This document shows positions 42,274-50,134 of a DNA stretch of 64,000 nucleotides, piece by piece. Position 1 is the stretch's first letter, and the number at the start of each line of letters is the position of its first letter. The DNA is from Cyanobacteria bacterium FACHB-502 (GTDB taxonomy: Bacteria; Cyanobacteriota; Cyanobacteriia; Elainellales; Elainellaceae). Below the pieces are notes generated by a model. That model was not told the origin of the DNA. It saw only the letters and a program-made list of their open reading frames with translations, and searched no databases. The position numbers were made by a program, and so were the translations under genes. The stretch spans positions 23,281 to 87,280 of the forward strand of contig JACJNZ010000015.1 in the NCBI GenBank assembly GCA_014695325.1, given 5' to 3'.

Positions 42274-42519
42274 ATGGCAGAGAACCCAACCGATCAGGGC
42301 AAAGAAATTATCGAAAACTTCGATCCGGCAGAGTCAGCGGGCGCAAAAGCAGCCCAAATCGCGGCTGATCCTACCGTTTCCTTAGAAGAAGCCAAAGCCG
42401 CAGCTGCCGGAGAAGCGGACAATGGCGCGGGCAGCGTTGCACCGAGTACCGTCGCCGAAAACACTGTCAGCCGTTCTGATCCTGAGGCAAGCGATATTCC
42501 CAGTTCGGACAATCACTAA
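42274..42519 (+). CDS. Small acidic, Ala-rich protein, unknown
   Basis: 81 residues, hydrophilic, rich in Ala, Glu, Asp and Ser, with EEAKAAAAGEADNGAGSVAP in the middle. It looks intrinsically disordered, with no signal or membrane part. An ACGGAG lies 11 bases before the ATG, which supports translation. I recognise no family. It lies between the thioredoxin-like gene and the large EcsC/TerB-like gene on the same strand. Confidence 0.6.
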   Translation: MAENPTDQGKEIIENFDPAESAGAKAAQIAADPTVSLEEAKAAAAGEADNGAGSVAPSTVAENTVSRSDPEASDIPSSDNH

Positions 42520-42521
42520 CG

Positions 42522-42583
42522 ATCGCTCCCTGCAAATTTGCTTTCTATAAACATCGCTCCCTGCAAATCTGCTTTCTATAAAC
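42522..42583. repeat. 31-bp tandem duplication with one mismatch
   Basis: ATCGCTCCCTGCAAATTTGC to TTTCTATAAAC at 42522-42552 is repeated exactly but for T to C at 42553-42583. It fills the whole gap between two genes. Confidence 0.92.
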
Positions 42584-42604
42584 TTTCATTCCTTCCTTTC
42601 GCTT

Positions 42605-43963
42605 ATGGACAGTAACTCGCAACCGACTCCTTCCAATTCTGCAAACAACTCTGCAAACCAGGGAACCGTTTCCGACAACCATTCGAGCTTTCCCTCGCTG
42701 CCTGTGCGTCCGCCGGAAATTCAACTGCCGAATTCAGAGCAGCTTTCCGGGCAAATTGCAGAGCAGGTTCACTTTGCGATGATGCTGGTTGAGCGATTGG
42801 GAGCCGGAATGACCGGCATCATCGAAGATACGGTTTATCGCATGGGGCAATCCACGATCGACACCGCTTCGGAAATGACTACAGAACTGGCAAAGACGAT
42901 CGCCAGCTTCAGCACTAATGCGACCGAGATGGGCAAATCGACCTTTGATTGGGCAAATCAGGTCAGCGAAACGACGCTGCGACAGTCGCACAAAATGCTT
43001 GACCAAGCCTTACAGGGAACTGGACAGGCAGTGGATGCGGTGGCAAGATTGCCCCAGCTGCGCCAGTGGTTTAACTTCCTGAAAATTGACTGGCTGCTAA
43101 ATTTGATCGATCGCGTCGATACTCAGAAGGCGACCGCAACGGTAAGAAAACTTCAGCAGCAGTATCCAGGAGAATCACCCAGCCAGATTGCACATCACCT
43201 CATGGTCGAAAAAGCAGTCTATGCAGGCGGGATGGGATTTGCCAGCAGTGTGGTTCCGGGCGAAGCGGCTGCGCTACTAGCAGTTGATCTGGCGGCGACG
43301 ACTGCTCTCCAAACCGAAATGGTTTATCAGATTGCGGCGGCTTACGGTCTGGATCTGAATGATCCGGCTCGAAAAGGAGAAGTGCTGGCAATTTTTGGTT
43401 TAGCGTTGGGCGGCAGTCAGGCAGTGCGGGCAGGACTCGGCTTGCTGCGAAACGTGCCGATGGCGGGCGCATTGATTGGGGCAAGTAGCAATGCCACGAT
43501 GATGTATGCGCTGGGCTATGCTGCTTGCCGATTTTATGAAGCGAAACTCGACAGCGACAAATTGCCTACCGAAACGATCGATGCACTGAAAGATCAGAGC
43601 GATCGCTACCTGACCAATATCGCGATCAATCAGCAGACCATTATGGATCAACTTCTGGTTCATATGATCGCTGCAAGCTACCCTAATCAGGACTGGGAAG
43701 CCATTCTGCCCAACCTGGCAGCCCTTCAGCTGAGCCCCGCATCTCTGGAAGCGATCGCTGCTCAGATTCATTCTCCCCAACCGCTGGAAGAACTGCTGAA
43801 TCAGCTCAATCGGGACTTTGCAACGCCGCTGCTGGCACAGTGTTACCGGATTGCAATGGTGAACGGCAGCCAGTCTCCCGAAGAAGCGCAGATTCTGAAT
43901 GCGATCGCCTCGCGATTTAACCTGAATCTGGACGACGTGAAACGTATGGTGGAGAACGCATAA
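42605..43963 (+). CDS. EcsC/TerB-like protein, unknown function
   Basis: 452 residues. The first 45 are Ser/Asn-rich and disordered. A helical region follows, then a hydrophobic core (about 205-310) with GGMGFASSVVPGEAAALLAV, LQTEMVYQIAAAYGLDLNDP and GLALGGSQAVRAGLGLL. This resembles the EcsC family of membrane-linked proteins. The last 40 residues, IAMVNGSQSPEEAQILNAIA and NLDDVKRMV, look like the end of a TerB fold. Function is unknown; the family is linked to membrane transport. The stop overlaps the next start (TAATG), so both are translated together. Confidence 0.7.
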   Translation: MDSNSQPTPSNSANNSANQGTVSDNHSSFPSLPVRPPEIQLPNSEQLSGQIAEQVHFAMMLVERLGAGMTGIIEDTVYRMGQSTIDTASEMTTELAKTIASFSTNATEMGKSTFDWANQVSETTLRQSHKMLDQALQGTGQAVDAVARLPQLRQWFNFLKIDWLLNLIDRVDTQKATATVRKLQQQYPGESPSQIAHHLMVEKAVYAGGMGFASSVVPGEAAALLAVDLAATTALQTEMVYQIAAAYGLDLNDPARKGEVLAIFGLALGGSQAVRAGLGLLRNVPMAGALIGASSNATMMYALGYAACRFYEAKLDSDKLPTETIDALKDQSDRYLTNIAINQQTIMDQLLVHMIAASYPNQDWEAILPNLAALQLSPASLEAIAAQIHSPQPLEELLNQLNRDFATPLLAQCYRIAMVNGSQSPEEAQILNAIASRFNLNLDDVKRMVENA

Positions 43964-44433
43964 TGCAACCCTGGATGATTATTGGCGGCGTGACATTTTT
44001 AGTGTCCTTTGGAGCTTTTCTAATTCGCCCCCGCGATATCAAGTGGGAAATGAAGCTTGATCGCCCACGCTGGCTGGTGTTTGAACCTGCAATTCCCCTG
44101 ATTTGGACAATTGTGTTTGTCACAGGAGCCGCTTCAGCGACGATCGTCTGGAATGCTGCCCCCGGAGCCTTTACCACTTGGCTGCTGATGGCAGTTTACC
44201 TGCTGCTTGAAATTGTCACCGTTGCCTACATTCCCGCGACGCTGAGATCCCATAGCCTTGCCGTTGGCACAACGCTGGGGGCGATCGGAGTTGCGCTCGG
44301 GCTCGTGCTTGCCTTCTTTGTCTGGTTTATCTCACCCTGGGCAACGCTGCTGCTTCTGCCTTACCTGGCATGGAGTCCGATTGGCACAATCACCACACGC
44401 CAAATGATCGACCTCAATCCAGAAGCGAAATAA
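43963..44433 (+). CDS. TspO/MBR-like membrane protein
   Basis: 156 residues with five predicted membrane helices. The start region KLDRPRWLVFEPAIPLIWTI and the end LPYLAWSPIGTITTRQMIDL match the W-x-P and PYxxW...LN patterns of the TspO/MBR family, which bind porphyrins and bilins and act in stress. Sequence likeness is partial, so it may be a distant relative. It is coupled to the EcsC/TerB-like gene by TAATG and is followed by a terminator. Confidence 0.65.
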   Translation: MQPWMIIGGVTFLVSFGAFLIRPRDIKWEMKLDRPRWLVFEPAIPLIWTIVFVTGAASATIVWNAAPGAFTTWLLMAVYLLLEIVTVAYIPATLRSHSLAVGTTLGAIGVALGLVLAFFVWFISPWATLLLLPYLAWSPIGTITTRQMIDLNPEAK

Positions 44434-44495
44434 TTTCCTTGCAAACCATCCAGTAAGAGATTTGGCTCTGATCGAGAAAATTAAAAGCGATAAGC

Positions 44496-44525
44496 AAACC
44501 CTATCTAACTCTCAGGTAGGGTTTT
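44496..44525 (+). terminator. Rho-independent terminator after the TspO-like gene
   Basis: AAACCCTATCT (44496-44506) pairs with AGGTAGGGTTT (44514-44524) and ends in TTTT. It closes the two-gene unit from 42605. Confidence 0.85.
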
Positions 44526-44553
44526 CTGCTATTGAAAATTCTACGAACTGAGA

Positions 44554-45135
44554 ATGCCTGCTACGTCTTGCTTTCAGCCACTATCCAAAACTCGATCGAT
44601 CGGCTATTTCCCCACCAAAAACCTACCACCCCGCTCGCGCATCACGCTACAATGGGGAAATAAGACAGATGTACTAGGTGCTGCCGTGAATCAAGCCGCA
44701 TTACTCCAAATCTGGTGCCAGTCTCTTAACAGCCCTACTATAGATAGTAGCACTGATCGTAGCACGATCGTGGGCTGGTTCGATGGTTCGATCGATATCG
44801 CCAGTCGTATTGACAGTAGTACAGTTCAGTCCGCGCTTCAGCAAGCCGCAATCCAGCTTCAGACACACCTTGCTCATGAAGAAGGGAATCTCTATCGACT
44901 CGAAGATTTGCAGCAGGTCTTAGTCTGCTGGCTGGAGTCATCGATCGAGTGTCTGGTCGAAGACGCCTTGTTTCACACCCTTGAGGGCGATCGGGCGTTT
45001 GCCTTTAACCGTCGCGCCTTTGAGCGGCAGATGCAGCACCTTCAGCCTGTCCCTGCCGCAGAGGCGATTTCTGCTTCCCCCCATTCTATTTCCCCGACCG
45101 TAGCTCCAACAGTAGCTCCGACGATTGCCGCCTAA
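44554..45135 (+). CDS. Hypothetical protein
   Basis: 193 residues. A Ser/Thr/Asp-rich stretch (TIDSSTDRSTIVGWFDGSID) precedes a helical region, QSALQQAAIQLQTHLAHEEG, LQQVLVCWLESSIECLVEDA, and a tail of repeated TVAPTVAPTIAA. No family recognised. It has no signal peptide or membrane helix. It sits 15 bases upstream of the next short frame on the same strand, so both are probably one unit closed by the terminator at 45663. Confidence 0.6.
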   Translation: MPATSCFQPLSKTRSIGYFPTKNLPPRSRITLQWGNKTDVLGAAVNQAALLQIWCQSLNSPTIDSSTDRSTIVGWFDGSIDIASRIDSSTVQSALQQAAIQLQTHLAHEEGNLYRLEDLQQVLVCWLESSIECLVEDALFHTLEGDRAFAFNRRAFERQMQHLQPVPAAEAISASPHSISPTVAPTVAPTIAA

Positions 45136-45203
45136 AGCTTTCCTATCCTATGCGTCTTCTTGATCCAAGCCATTCAAGCATTCCTTACCCTAAATTTGAC
45201 TCT

Positions 45204-45557
45204 ATGAAACTCATAGACTATCCTGCCGCGATTGCGGAAAAACAGCACCAGCTTCTTCGCGCTGAGCAGCACGTTCGCCGACAGCAAGAGATTCTGAACC
45301 GCCTCACCGCCGAGATCGACACGACGATCGCCTTTGATACGTCCCTCAAAAACGATGCTCAGCGCAAGGCACGACGAGTCGAACTGATGGGATCTGCCAG
45401 CTATCGCACTGCCTATGCCAATCTGCAAATGGCACAAGACGAACGAGCCGAAATGGAGATCGACCTCAACCTGCTTCGCAACCAGTTTGGTGTCCTGAAG
45501 CTAGAGAAGCGCGAAACGATCGCCGCTCGCGAGATGCAGTTGCTTGATGCTGCCTAA
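45204..45557 (+). CDS. Small coiled-coil protein, unknown
   Basis: 117 residues from ATG 45204 (MKLIDYPAAIAEK). Most of the chain is a charged helix: HQLLRAEQHVRRQQEILNRL, FDTSLKNDAQRKARRVEL, DERAEMEIDLNLLRNQFGVL. It is likely a coiled coil. An earlier ATG at 45150 adds 18 residues (MRLLDPSHSSIPYPKFDS); I choose the later one because related cyanobacterial proteins, as I recall, start MKLxDYP. It follows the hypothetical gene closely. Confidence 0.65.
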   Translation: MKLIDYPAAIAEKQHQLLRAEQHVRRQQEILNRLTAEIDTTIAFDTSLKNDAQRKARRVELMGSASYRTAYANLQMAQDERAEMEIDLNLLRNQFGVLKLEKRETIAAREMQLLDAA

Positions 45558-45662
45558 TAAGTTCACTGGAATATCTATAAATGGGCAGATGTTTGCGTTC
45601 CAGTGCATTGTTACCTTAACAACTAAGCGACTCACAGCGAGTACAAACGTAGATGCACTCAC

Positions 45663-45695
45663 TCCCCAGCTTCGGGTTCTTGGCTGGGGATTTTT
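45663..45695 (+). terminator. Strong rho-independent terminator
   Basis: TCCCCAGC (45663-45670) pairs with GCTGGGGA (45683-45690), followed by TTTTT. It lies 106 bases after the coiled-coil gene. Confidence 0.92.
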
Positions 45696-45833
45696 ATTAT
45701 CCGTTTTCCTACGGTTTTCTATGATTTTTTCTATGAGTCTGGGCAGAGGGCAACAGGCAGGAATACGATAGGATCAAAATGCTTAATCAAATATTTAATG
45801 TATTTTAGCAATTGTCGTGCGGAGTGTGCGGAT

Positions 45834-46589
45834 ATGGGACTGCTCGATCGCATTTGGAGATTGATTCGCGCCAATTTTAATAGCCTGGTGAATCAAGCCG
45901 AAGATCCAGAAAAGATTCTGGAACAGACGGTCATCGATATGCAAAATGACGTGATTCAGCTTCGGCAGGCGGTGGCGCAGGCGATCGCGACCCAGAAGCG
46001 CACCGAGCGTCAGGCAGCCCAGGCCCAGGCAAACGCAGATGAATGGTATCAGCGGGCACAGCTTGCCCTGCAAAAGGGTGAAGAAGGGCTGGCAAGAGAG
46101 GCCCTAACTCGGCGCAAATCGTTTCAAGATACTGCCAATGCCCTGACCGGACAACTCGACCAGCAAAGCGCGATCGTCACCAAGCTCAAGCAAAACATGG
46201 TGGCACTTGAAGGCAAACTGTCAGAAGCCCGCACCAAAAAAGATATGTACATTGCCCGCGCGAGATCGGCACAAGCTTCGCAGCAGCTTAACGATATGCT
46301 GGGGCGCATGAATCCGAATGGAGCAATGGCAGCATTTGAACGTATGGAAGAACGAGTGCAGCAGATTGAGGCACAGGCAGAAGCCGTTGCAGAACTAAAC
46401 GAAGGTGATGACATTGATCGGCGTTTCCAGGCACTCGAAAACGGTGGCGATGTAGACAGTGAACTGGCAGCCATGAAATCTCAGCTGCTGCGCGGCGGCT
46501 CTACTGCTCCCCAGCTCCAGTCAAAGTCTGTTGATCCTGAAGTTGAGGCAGATCTAAAACAGTTGCGATCGCAGCTCGAAGAAATCTAG
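45834..46589 (+). CDS. PspA/IM30 (Vipp1-like) ESCRT-III-type membrane protein
   Basis: 251 residues. The start MGLLDRIWRLIRANFNSLVN is the amphipathic helix of the family, and the rest is helical with EDPEKILEQTVIDMQNDVIQ and AMAAFERMEERVQQIEAQAE. After helix 6 there is a linker and a short extra helix (VDPEVEADLKQLRSQLEEI), which resembles the Vipp1 C-terminal extension; plain PspA would end earlier. ATG 45834 has a GGAG nine bases before it. Vipp1/PspA rings remodel and protect membranes, in cyanobacteria mostly the thylakoid. Assignment to Vipp1 or PspA is not sure. Confidence 0.9.
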   Translation: MGLLDRIWRLIRANFNSLVNQAEDPEKILEQTVIDMQNDVIQLRQAVAQAIATQKRTERQAAQAQANADEWYQRAQLALQKGEEGLAREALTRRKSFQDTANALTGQLDQQSAIVTKLKQNMVALEGKLSEARTKKDMYIARARSAQASQQLNDMLGRMNPNGAMAAFERMEERVQQIEAQAEAVAELNEGDDIDRRFQALENGGDVDSELAAMKSQLLRGGSTAPQLQSKSVDPEVEADLKQLRSQLEEI

Positions 46590-46660
46590 AAAGCTTCTGG
46601 TAAAGCTTTGGGCTTGGCTAAATTCAAGGATGAATCCATTGGGTTTACCTTCGTTGCGCC

Positions 46661-46789
46661 GCCTCCTAAATAACTAGGGTAGATGGGGCAATTCTGGGGG
46701 ATTTCTGAGTCAATTCTCCGGTTCAAAGTTCCTCCAATTTAAATTTAAAAAAAATTCCCCAAACTTAAAAGTGAGGGGGTTTAAGAGAC
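46661..46789. repeat. Degenerate dispersed-repeat region
   Basis: GCCGCCTCCTAAATAACTAG at the left matches the element start on the plus strand. CCCCAAACTTAAAAGTGAGG and GGGTTTAAG at the right resemble it on the minus strand. It fills the gap between the Vipp1-like and AI-2E genes. Confidence 0.55.
46747..46778 (-). terminator. Terminator of the AI-2E gene, formed within the repeat
   Basis: CCCC-TC-ACTT-TT-AAGT-TT-GGGG on the minus strand (46757-46778) is followed by AATTTTTTTT. It lies 54 bases beyond the stop of the gene at 46832. Confidence 0.7.
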
Positions 46790-46831
46790 GATTCGGGTAG
46801 CAACCCTTACTTCTCAAATCTGCTTTAATGA

Positions 46832-47896
46832 CTATCTTCGATCGCTTGTTACAACTGGAACCCGATCGGCTTGGCGCGGATGTTCTTCCCAGGGGTTGAG
46901 AATGTCTTTGACCAGAATTTCTTGAATCCAGATTTGCGCCACAATCACGAGCGGAATTGCCAGGAATAGCCCCAAAAACCCGAAGAAGATCGCAAATATG
47001 ACCTGAGCGATCAGCGTTACCGCAGGTAAAACTGATACCTGCTGCTGCATCACATAAGGCACGAGCAAATACTGTTCAAGCTGCTGAATGAGCAGGTACA
47101 GCACAATGACGGCAACTGCTTTCCACGGGGCATCGAGCAGGGCAACCGCAACCGGGGGAATCAGGCTGAGCGTGGGTCCGACATTGGGAACCGCTTCAAG
47201 CAGTCCGGCAATCGAGGCATTGGCAAATACCAGTGGCACTCCCAGAATTGATAAACCGATCGCAGAAACAACGGCGACTACAACCATGTTGATCAAAATA
47301 CCGCGTGCCCATCCTCCTAGCGACACCTGGCATCGGGTCAGAATTTCATCGATTCTGCGCCGATAAAAAGCAGGAAACAGCGAGATGAATCCCTGTCGAT
47401 ATGGTTTGGGATTGATCAGCAGCATAATTGTCAGCACAAACACCAGCAAAATGCTGAGAACGATCGACAGCACATTGGAAAAGAGCGAGAAGAAATTGTT
47501 AAACGCCCATCTTGCAAACGGCTGAGCCTGCCGCGTCAGCACGTCAATATCCGGCAAAAGTGGCTGCCCTGGAAACCGTTCTTTCAGGCTATCTAACCAG
47601 TTGGAAAGCTGCCCAAACCCGATCGGCACAAGCTCGGCAAGCTGCTTAAACTGGCTGATAAAGGGCGGCACAATAATCACGGCAAAAAATAGCAGAATGC
47701 CTAACAGCACCACCACAGACATGATCGCTCCAAAGCCTCTGCCCACGCCCGATCGCCGCCATCGAATCACCATCCCGTTGAGAGCAGTTGAGAAAATTAC
47801 GGCAGTAAAAATAAGCAGAACAACCTGCCTGATTTCCCAAAGAATATACAGCGAAATGAGTAAGGCAATTAAGCCAATCCATTGACCCAGCTTCAC
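46832..47896 (-). CDS. AI-2E/PerM-family membrane transporter
   Basis: 354 residues with about eight membrane helices. The family motif GLLEAVPNVGPTLSLIPPVA is at residues about 235-255, and the helix pair after it (VIVLYLLIQQLEQYLLVPYV) is also typical. The family was named for autoinducer-2 export, and some members carry sodium or other ions; the substrate here is unknown. It is transcribed away from the BON/DUF2267 pair and convergent with the Vipp1-like gene, sharing a repeat-derived terminator. Confidence 0.9.
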   Translation of the reverse strand: MKLGQWIGLIALLISLYILWEIRQVVLLIFTAVIFSTALNGMVIRWRRSGVGRGFGAIMSVVVLLGILLFFAVIIVPPFISQFKQLAELVPIGFGQLSNWLDSLKERFPGQPLLPDIDVLTRQAQPFARWAFNNFFSLFSNVLSIVLSILLVFVLTIMLLINPKPYRQGFISLFPAFYRRRIDEILTRCQVSLGGWARGILINMVVVAVVSAIGLSILGVPLVFANASIAGLLEAVPNVGPTLSLIPPVAVALLDAPWKAVAVIVLYLLIQQLEQYLLVPYVMQQQVSVLPAVTLIAQVIFAIFFGFLGLFLAIPLVIVAQIWIQEILVKDILNPWEEHPRQADRVPVVTSDRR

Positions 47897-48415
47897 GTTT
47901 TTACCCAGGCGTATATTAACGATGAGCGCATCTTAAACAGCCAGTCATCGTTCCACATCCCTACAGTGGTGGATATCCCTGCTGCCAGCCTTGCAGGTAC
48001 AGCAACGTTTTATCCCCTTTTCTGGGTTGTATTCCAGGTTGAATCGATCGACGACAGCGATTAATTTTGCTGGGAAAAATCGAGTGGAGTTGGCTATTGA
48101 ATTAGAAGTTGAATTCAGTTTTAGAAGAACCCCTCTCAGGAAAGAAGACTCTTTTGTGAACTAGGAATATGATACTTACTCTCTTGAAGACCTACAGCTT
48201 TACTTCTGTTGCGATCGATAAACTCGTTTTCTTTTTTAGAAGCAACCCTTGAGTGAATGCTCAGGAACCAGAAAAAAATTGTCAAAGTGATTAGCCGTTC
48301 AGAATACCGCGAAACAAACGACTGCGAAACCTGAAAATTAGCTAAAAAAATCAACCTGAGCAGCTTAAAAGGGTGTTGGTTAAAACCGTTGAAAATTGAA
48401 TTCAGGAGCAGAACA
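47897..48415. other. Divergent intergenic region, about 520 bp
   Basis: Between the AI-2E start and the BON gene. No family-like frame; a 72-codon minus-strand frame at 48136-48354 looks accidental. A good ribosome site, CAGGAGCAGAAC, precedes the BON gene. Confidence 0.6.
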
Positions 48416-48814
48416 ATGAGTTGGTCTGAACGATTGTTTGGAATCTGCGATTTGCCTGTTGGCGATCGAAAAGTAAGAGCCAGTACAGCGGCAGGAGCAA
48501 TGAGTCCGGGACTTACGGGAAATTACGACTGGGGACTGCGGGAAAAGGCGGGAGAGCATCAGCCGCCCCCACCGCCAGAATGTATGGGAATTGAAGGCGA
48601 ATACGATCAGCAGGGACTTGCGAAACGGGTTGCGATTGCCTTCGATCGCGTTGCTGAACTCGCTGACATTGACACAGTGACGATCGTTCAAGACGGCAGT
48701 ACGATTATCCTGGTTGGAACTGTGCTAGACCGTGCCGTGATCGATCAGCTCCATCAGGTTGCCAGCCAGGTGGATGGCACTAAGCAAGTCGATGTCACTC
48801 AGGTCAGCTATTAA
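48416..48814 (+). CDS. BON-domain protein, paralogue of the 21948 gene
   Basis: 132 residues from ATG 48416 with CAGGAG eight bases upstream; a TTG at 48389 would add nine residues and is not chosen. It starts MSWSERLFG, as the other BON protein starts MGWLQRLFG. The BON domain (about 63-132) reads EYDQQGLAKRVAIAFDRV, IDTVTIVQDGSTIILVGTVL, and VDGTKQVDVTQVSY. Between them is a short linker with PPPPPECMG. It is probably a cytoplasmic or membrane-surface protein for envelope or osmotic stress. The stop overlaps that of the convergent DUF2267 gene by four bases. Confidence 0.86.
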   Translation: MSWSERLFGICDLPVGDRKVRASTAAGAMSPGLTGNYDWGLREKAGEHQPPPPPECMGIEGEYDQQGLAKRVAIAFDRVAELADIDTVTIVQDGSTIILVGTVLDRAVIDQLHQVASQVDGTKQVDVTQVSY

Positions 48815-49266
48815 GCTCGCACTGCCTCTGGAAACAGCTCTTTTACTTCCGTAGGCATCATGTGGGTGATATCCTGCATTTCTCCCGCTGGAATTCGATC
48901 GCTCATTACGCGGAAGACAGCGCGGGCAAGCTGCTCGATCTCAAAGCCCGGCTCGGCGTTTTGAATATACTGATGCAAGTGGGCCTTCAGCGTCTCTAGA
49001 AAAGCGGTTTTGGTGCGCTCTTTGGTTGGGGTCGATTCGGGCTTCCAGCCTTCGTAATAAAAGCCTGCAAGCAGGGTGGGCAGTTCTGCGCCCAGGTGAG
49101 CCGCTTCGCCCATTGGCATCCGGTTACGAACCGCGTGTAGCGTTGCCCGCAAACCCTGAAATGCTTTGTGCTTGTCTTCGATATTCAGTTCTTTTGCAAC
49201 GTCGCTGACCCACTGCTCGGTAATTTGAACAGTCTTATCAAACACACTTAATCCGTTCATTGCCAT
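48811..49266 (-). CDS. DUF2267-domain protein
   Basis: 151 residues, all helical. The two DUF2267 repeats are visible: DKTVQITEQWVSDVAKELNI with AFQGLRATLHAVRNRMPMGE, and later IEQLARAVFRVMSDRIPAGE with MQDITHMMPTEVKELF. The RMP(M)GEAAHLGAELP turn is the family hallmark. Function is unknown. It is convergent with the BON gene, and their stop codons overlap (TTAA). Confidence 0.88.
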   Translation of the reverse strand: MAMNGLSVFDKTVQITEQWVSDVAKELNIEDKHKAFQGLRATLHAVRNRMPMGEAAHLGAELPTLLAGFYYEGWKPESTPTKERTKTAFLETLKAHLHQYIQNAEPGFEIEQLARAVFRVMSDRIPAGEMQDITHMMPTEVKELFPEAVRA

Positions 49267-49387
49267 ATTGATTCCTCAGCCATCAGTTAGGGACTCAGTT
49301 CATGATTGCCTGTAATTCTTGAGGCACTGATTATGCTAACGATCGCCTTTCGGGTAAAAGGTCTGTCAAATTATGGAGATTTGTAAA

Positions 49388-50134
49388 CTATCGCCCTCCG
49401 GTGACATCAACGATCGCCCCTGTACAGTAAGACGCTTCTTCAGACAATAGCCACAAAATTGCATTCGCGACTTCGATCGCCGTTCCACCCCGCTGCATTG
49501 GAATGGTAGACCTCACACGCTCCAATCGATTCGGTTCACCCATGGCGGCATGAATTTCGGTATGGGTAAATCCGGGTCGTACTGCATTCACGCGAATTCC
49601 GGCATCTGCCACTTCTTTGGCTAAGCCGATCGTCATGGTATCGATCGCCCCTTTTGAAGCCGCGTAATCCACATATTCATTCGGTGATCCGAGCCTTGCC
49701 GCGCCAGAAGAAACATTTACAATCGCTCCGCCGGGTCCGCCGCGCTCGATCGACATCCGCCGGATGGCTTCACGGGCACAGAGAAAGCTCCCAATCACGT
49801 TCGTGGCAAAGATCTGCTGAAGTCGATCTACATCGATCGCTTCAACTCGTCGGGCGGGGGCAGAAATTCCGGCATTATTCACCAGCGCATTCAGCGTTCC
49901 AGAGGTTTGATCGATTGCTTCAAACAGCCGGATCACATCGAGTTCGGAGCAAACGTCTGCTTGAACTGCGATTGCCCTTCCGCCTAAAGATTGGATTTGC
50001 TCGATGACGCGATCGGCGGCTACCTGGTTTCGTCGATAGCTGATGCAAACGGCATACCCTTTTTGGGCTGCCAAAATTGCGGTGGCTGCACCAATCCCGC
50101 GACTGCCTCCTGTGACGAGAATTGTTTTGTTCAT
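49388..50134 (-). CDS. Short-chain dehydrogenase/reductase (glucose/3-oxoacyl-ACP type)
   Basis: 248 residues of classical SDR type. It has TGGSRGIGAATAILA (cofactor loop), NNAGISAP, VNVSSGAARLGS with the catalytic Ser, and YVDYAASKGA, the active site YxxxK. The Rossmann loop ends in Ser-Tyr-Arg-Arg, which favours NADP. A common annotation for this form is 3-oxoacyl-ACP or glucose dehydrogenase; the substrate is not known. It overlaps the glycosyltransferase before it (TGATG), so they are coupled. Confidence 0.88.
   Translation of the reverse strand: MNKTILVTGGSRGIGAATAILAAQKGYAVCISYRRNQVAADRVIEQIQSLGGRAIAVQADVCSELDVIRLFEAIDQTSGTLNALVNNAGISAPARRVEAIDVDRLQQIFATNVIGSFLCAREAIRRMSIERGGPGGAIVNVSSGAARLGSPNEYVDYAASKGAIDTMTIGLAKEVADAGIRVNAVRPGFTHTEIHAAMGEPNRLERVRSTIPMQRGGTAIEVANAILWLLSEEASYCTGAIVDVTGGR

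Noticed and set aside
48136..48354. 72-codon minus-strand frame in the AI-2E/BON gap
   Set aside because: Composition is unlike a protein of this genome, and there is no ribosome site.
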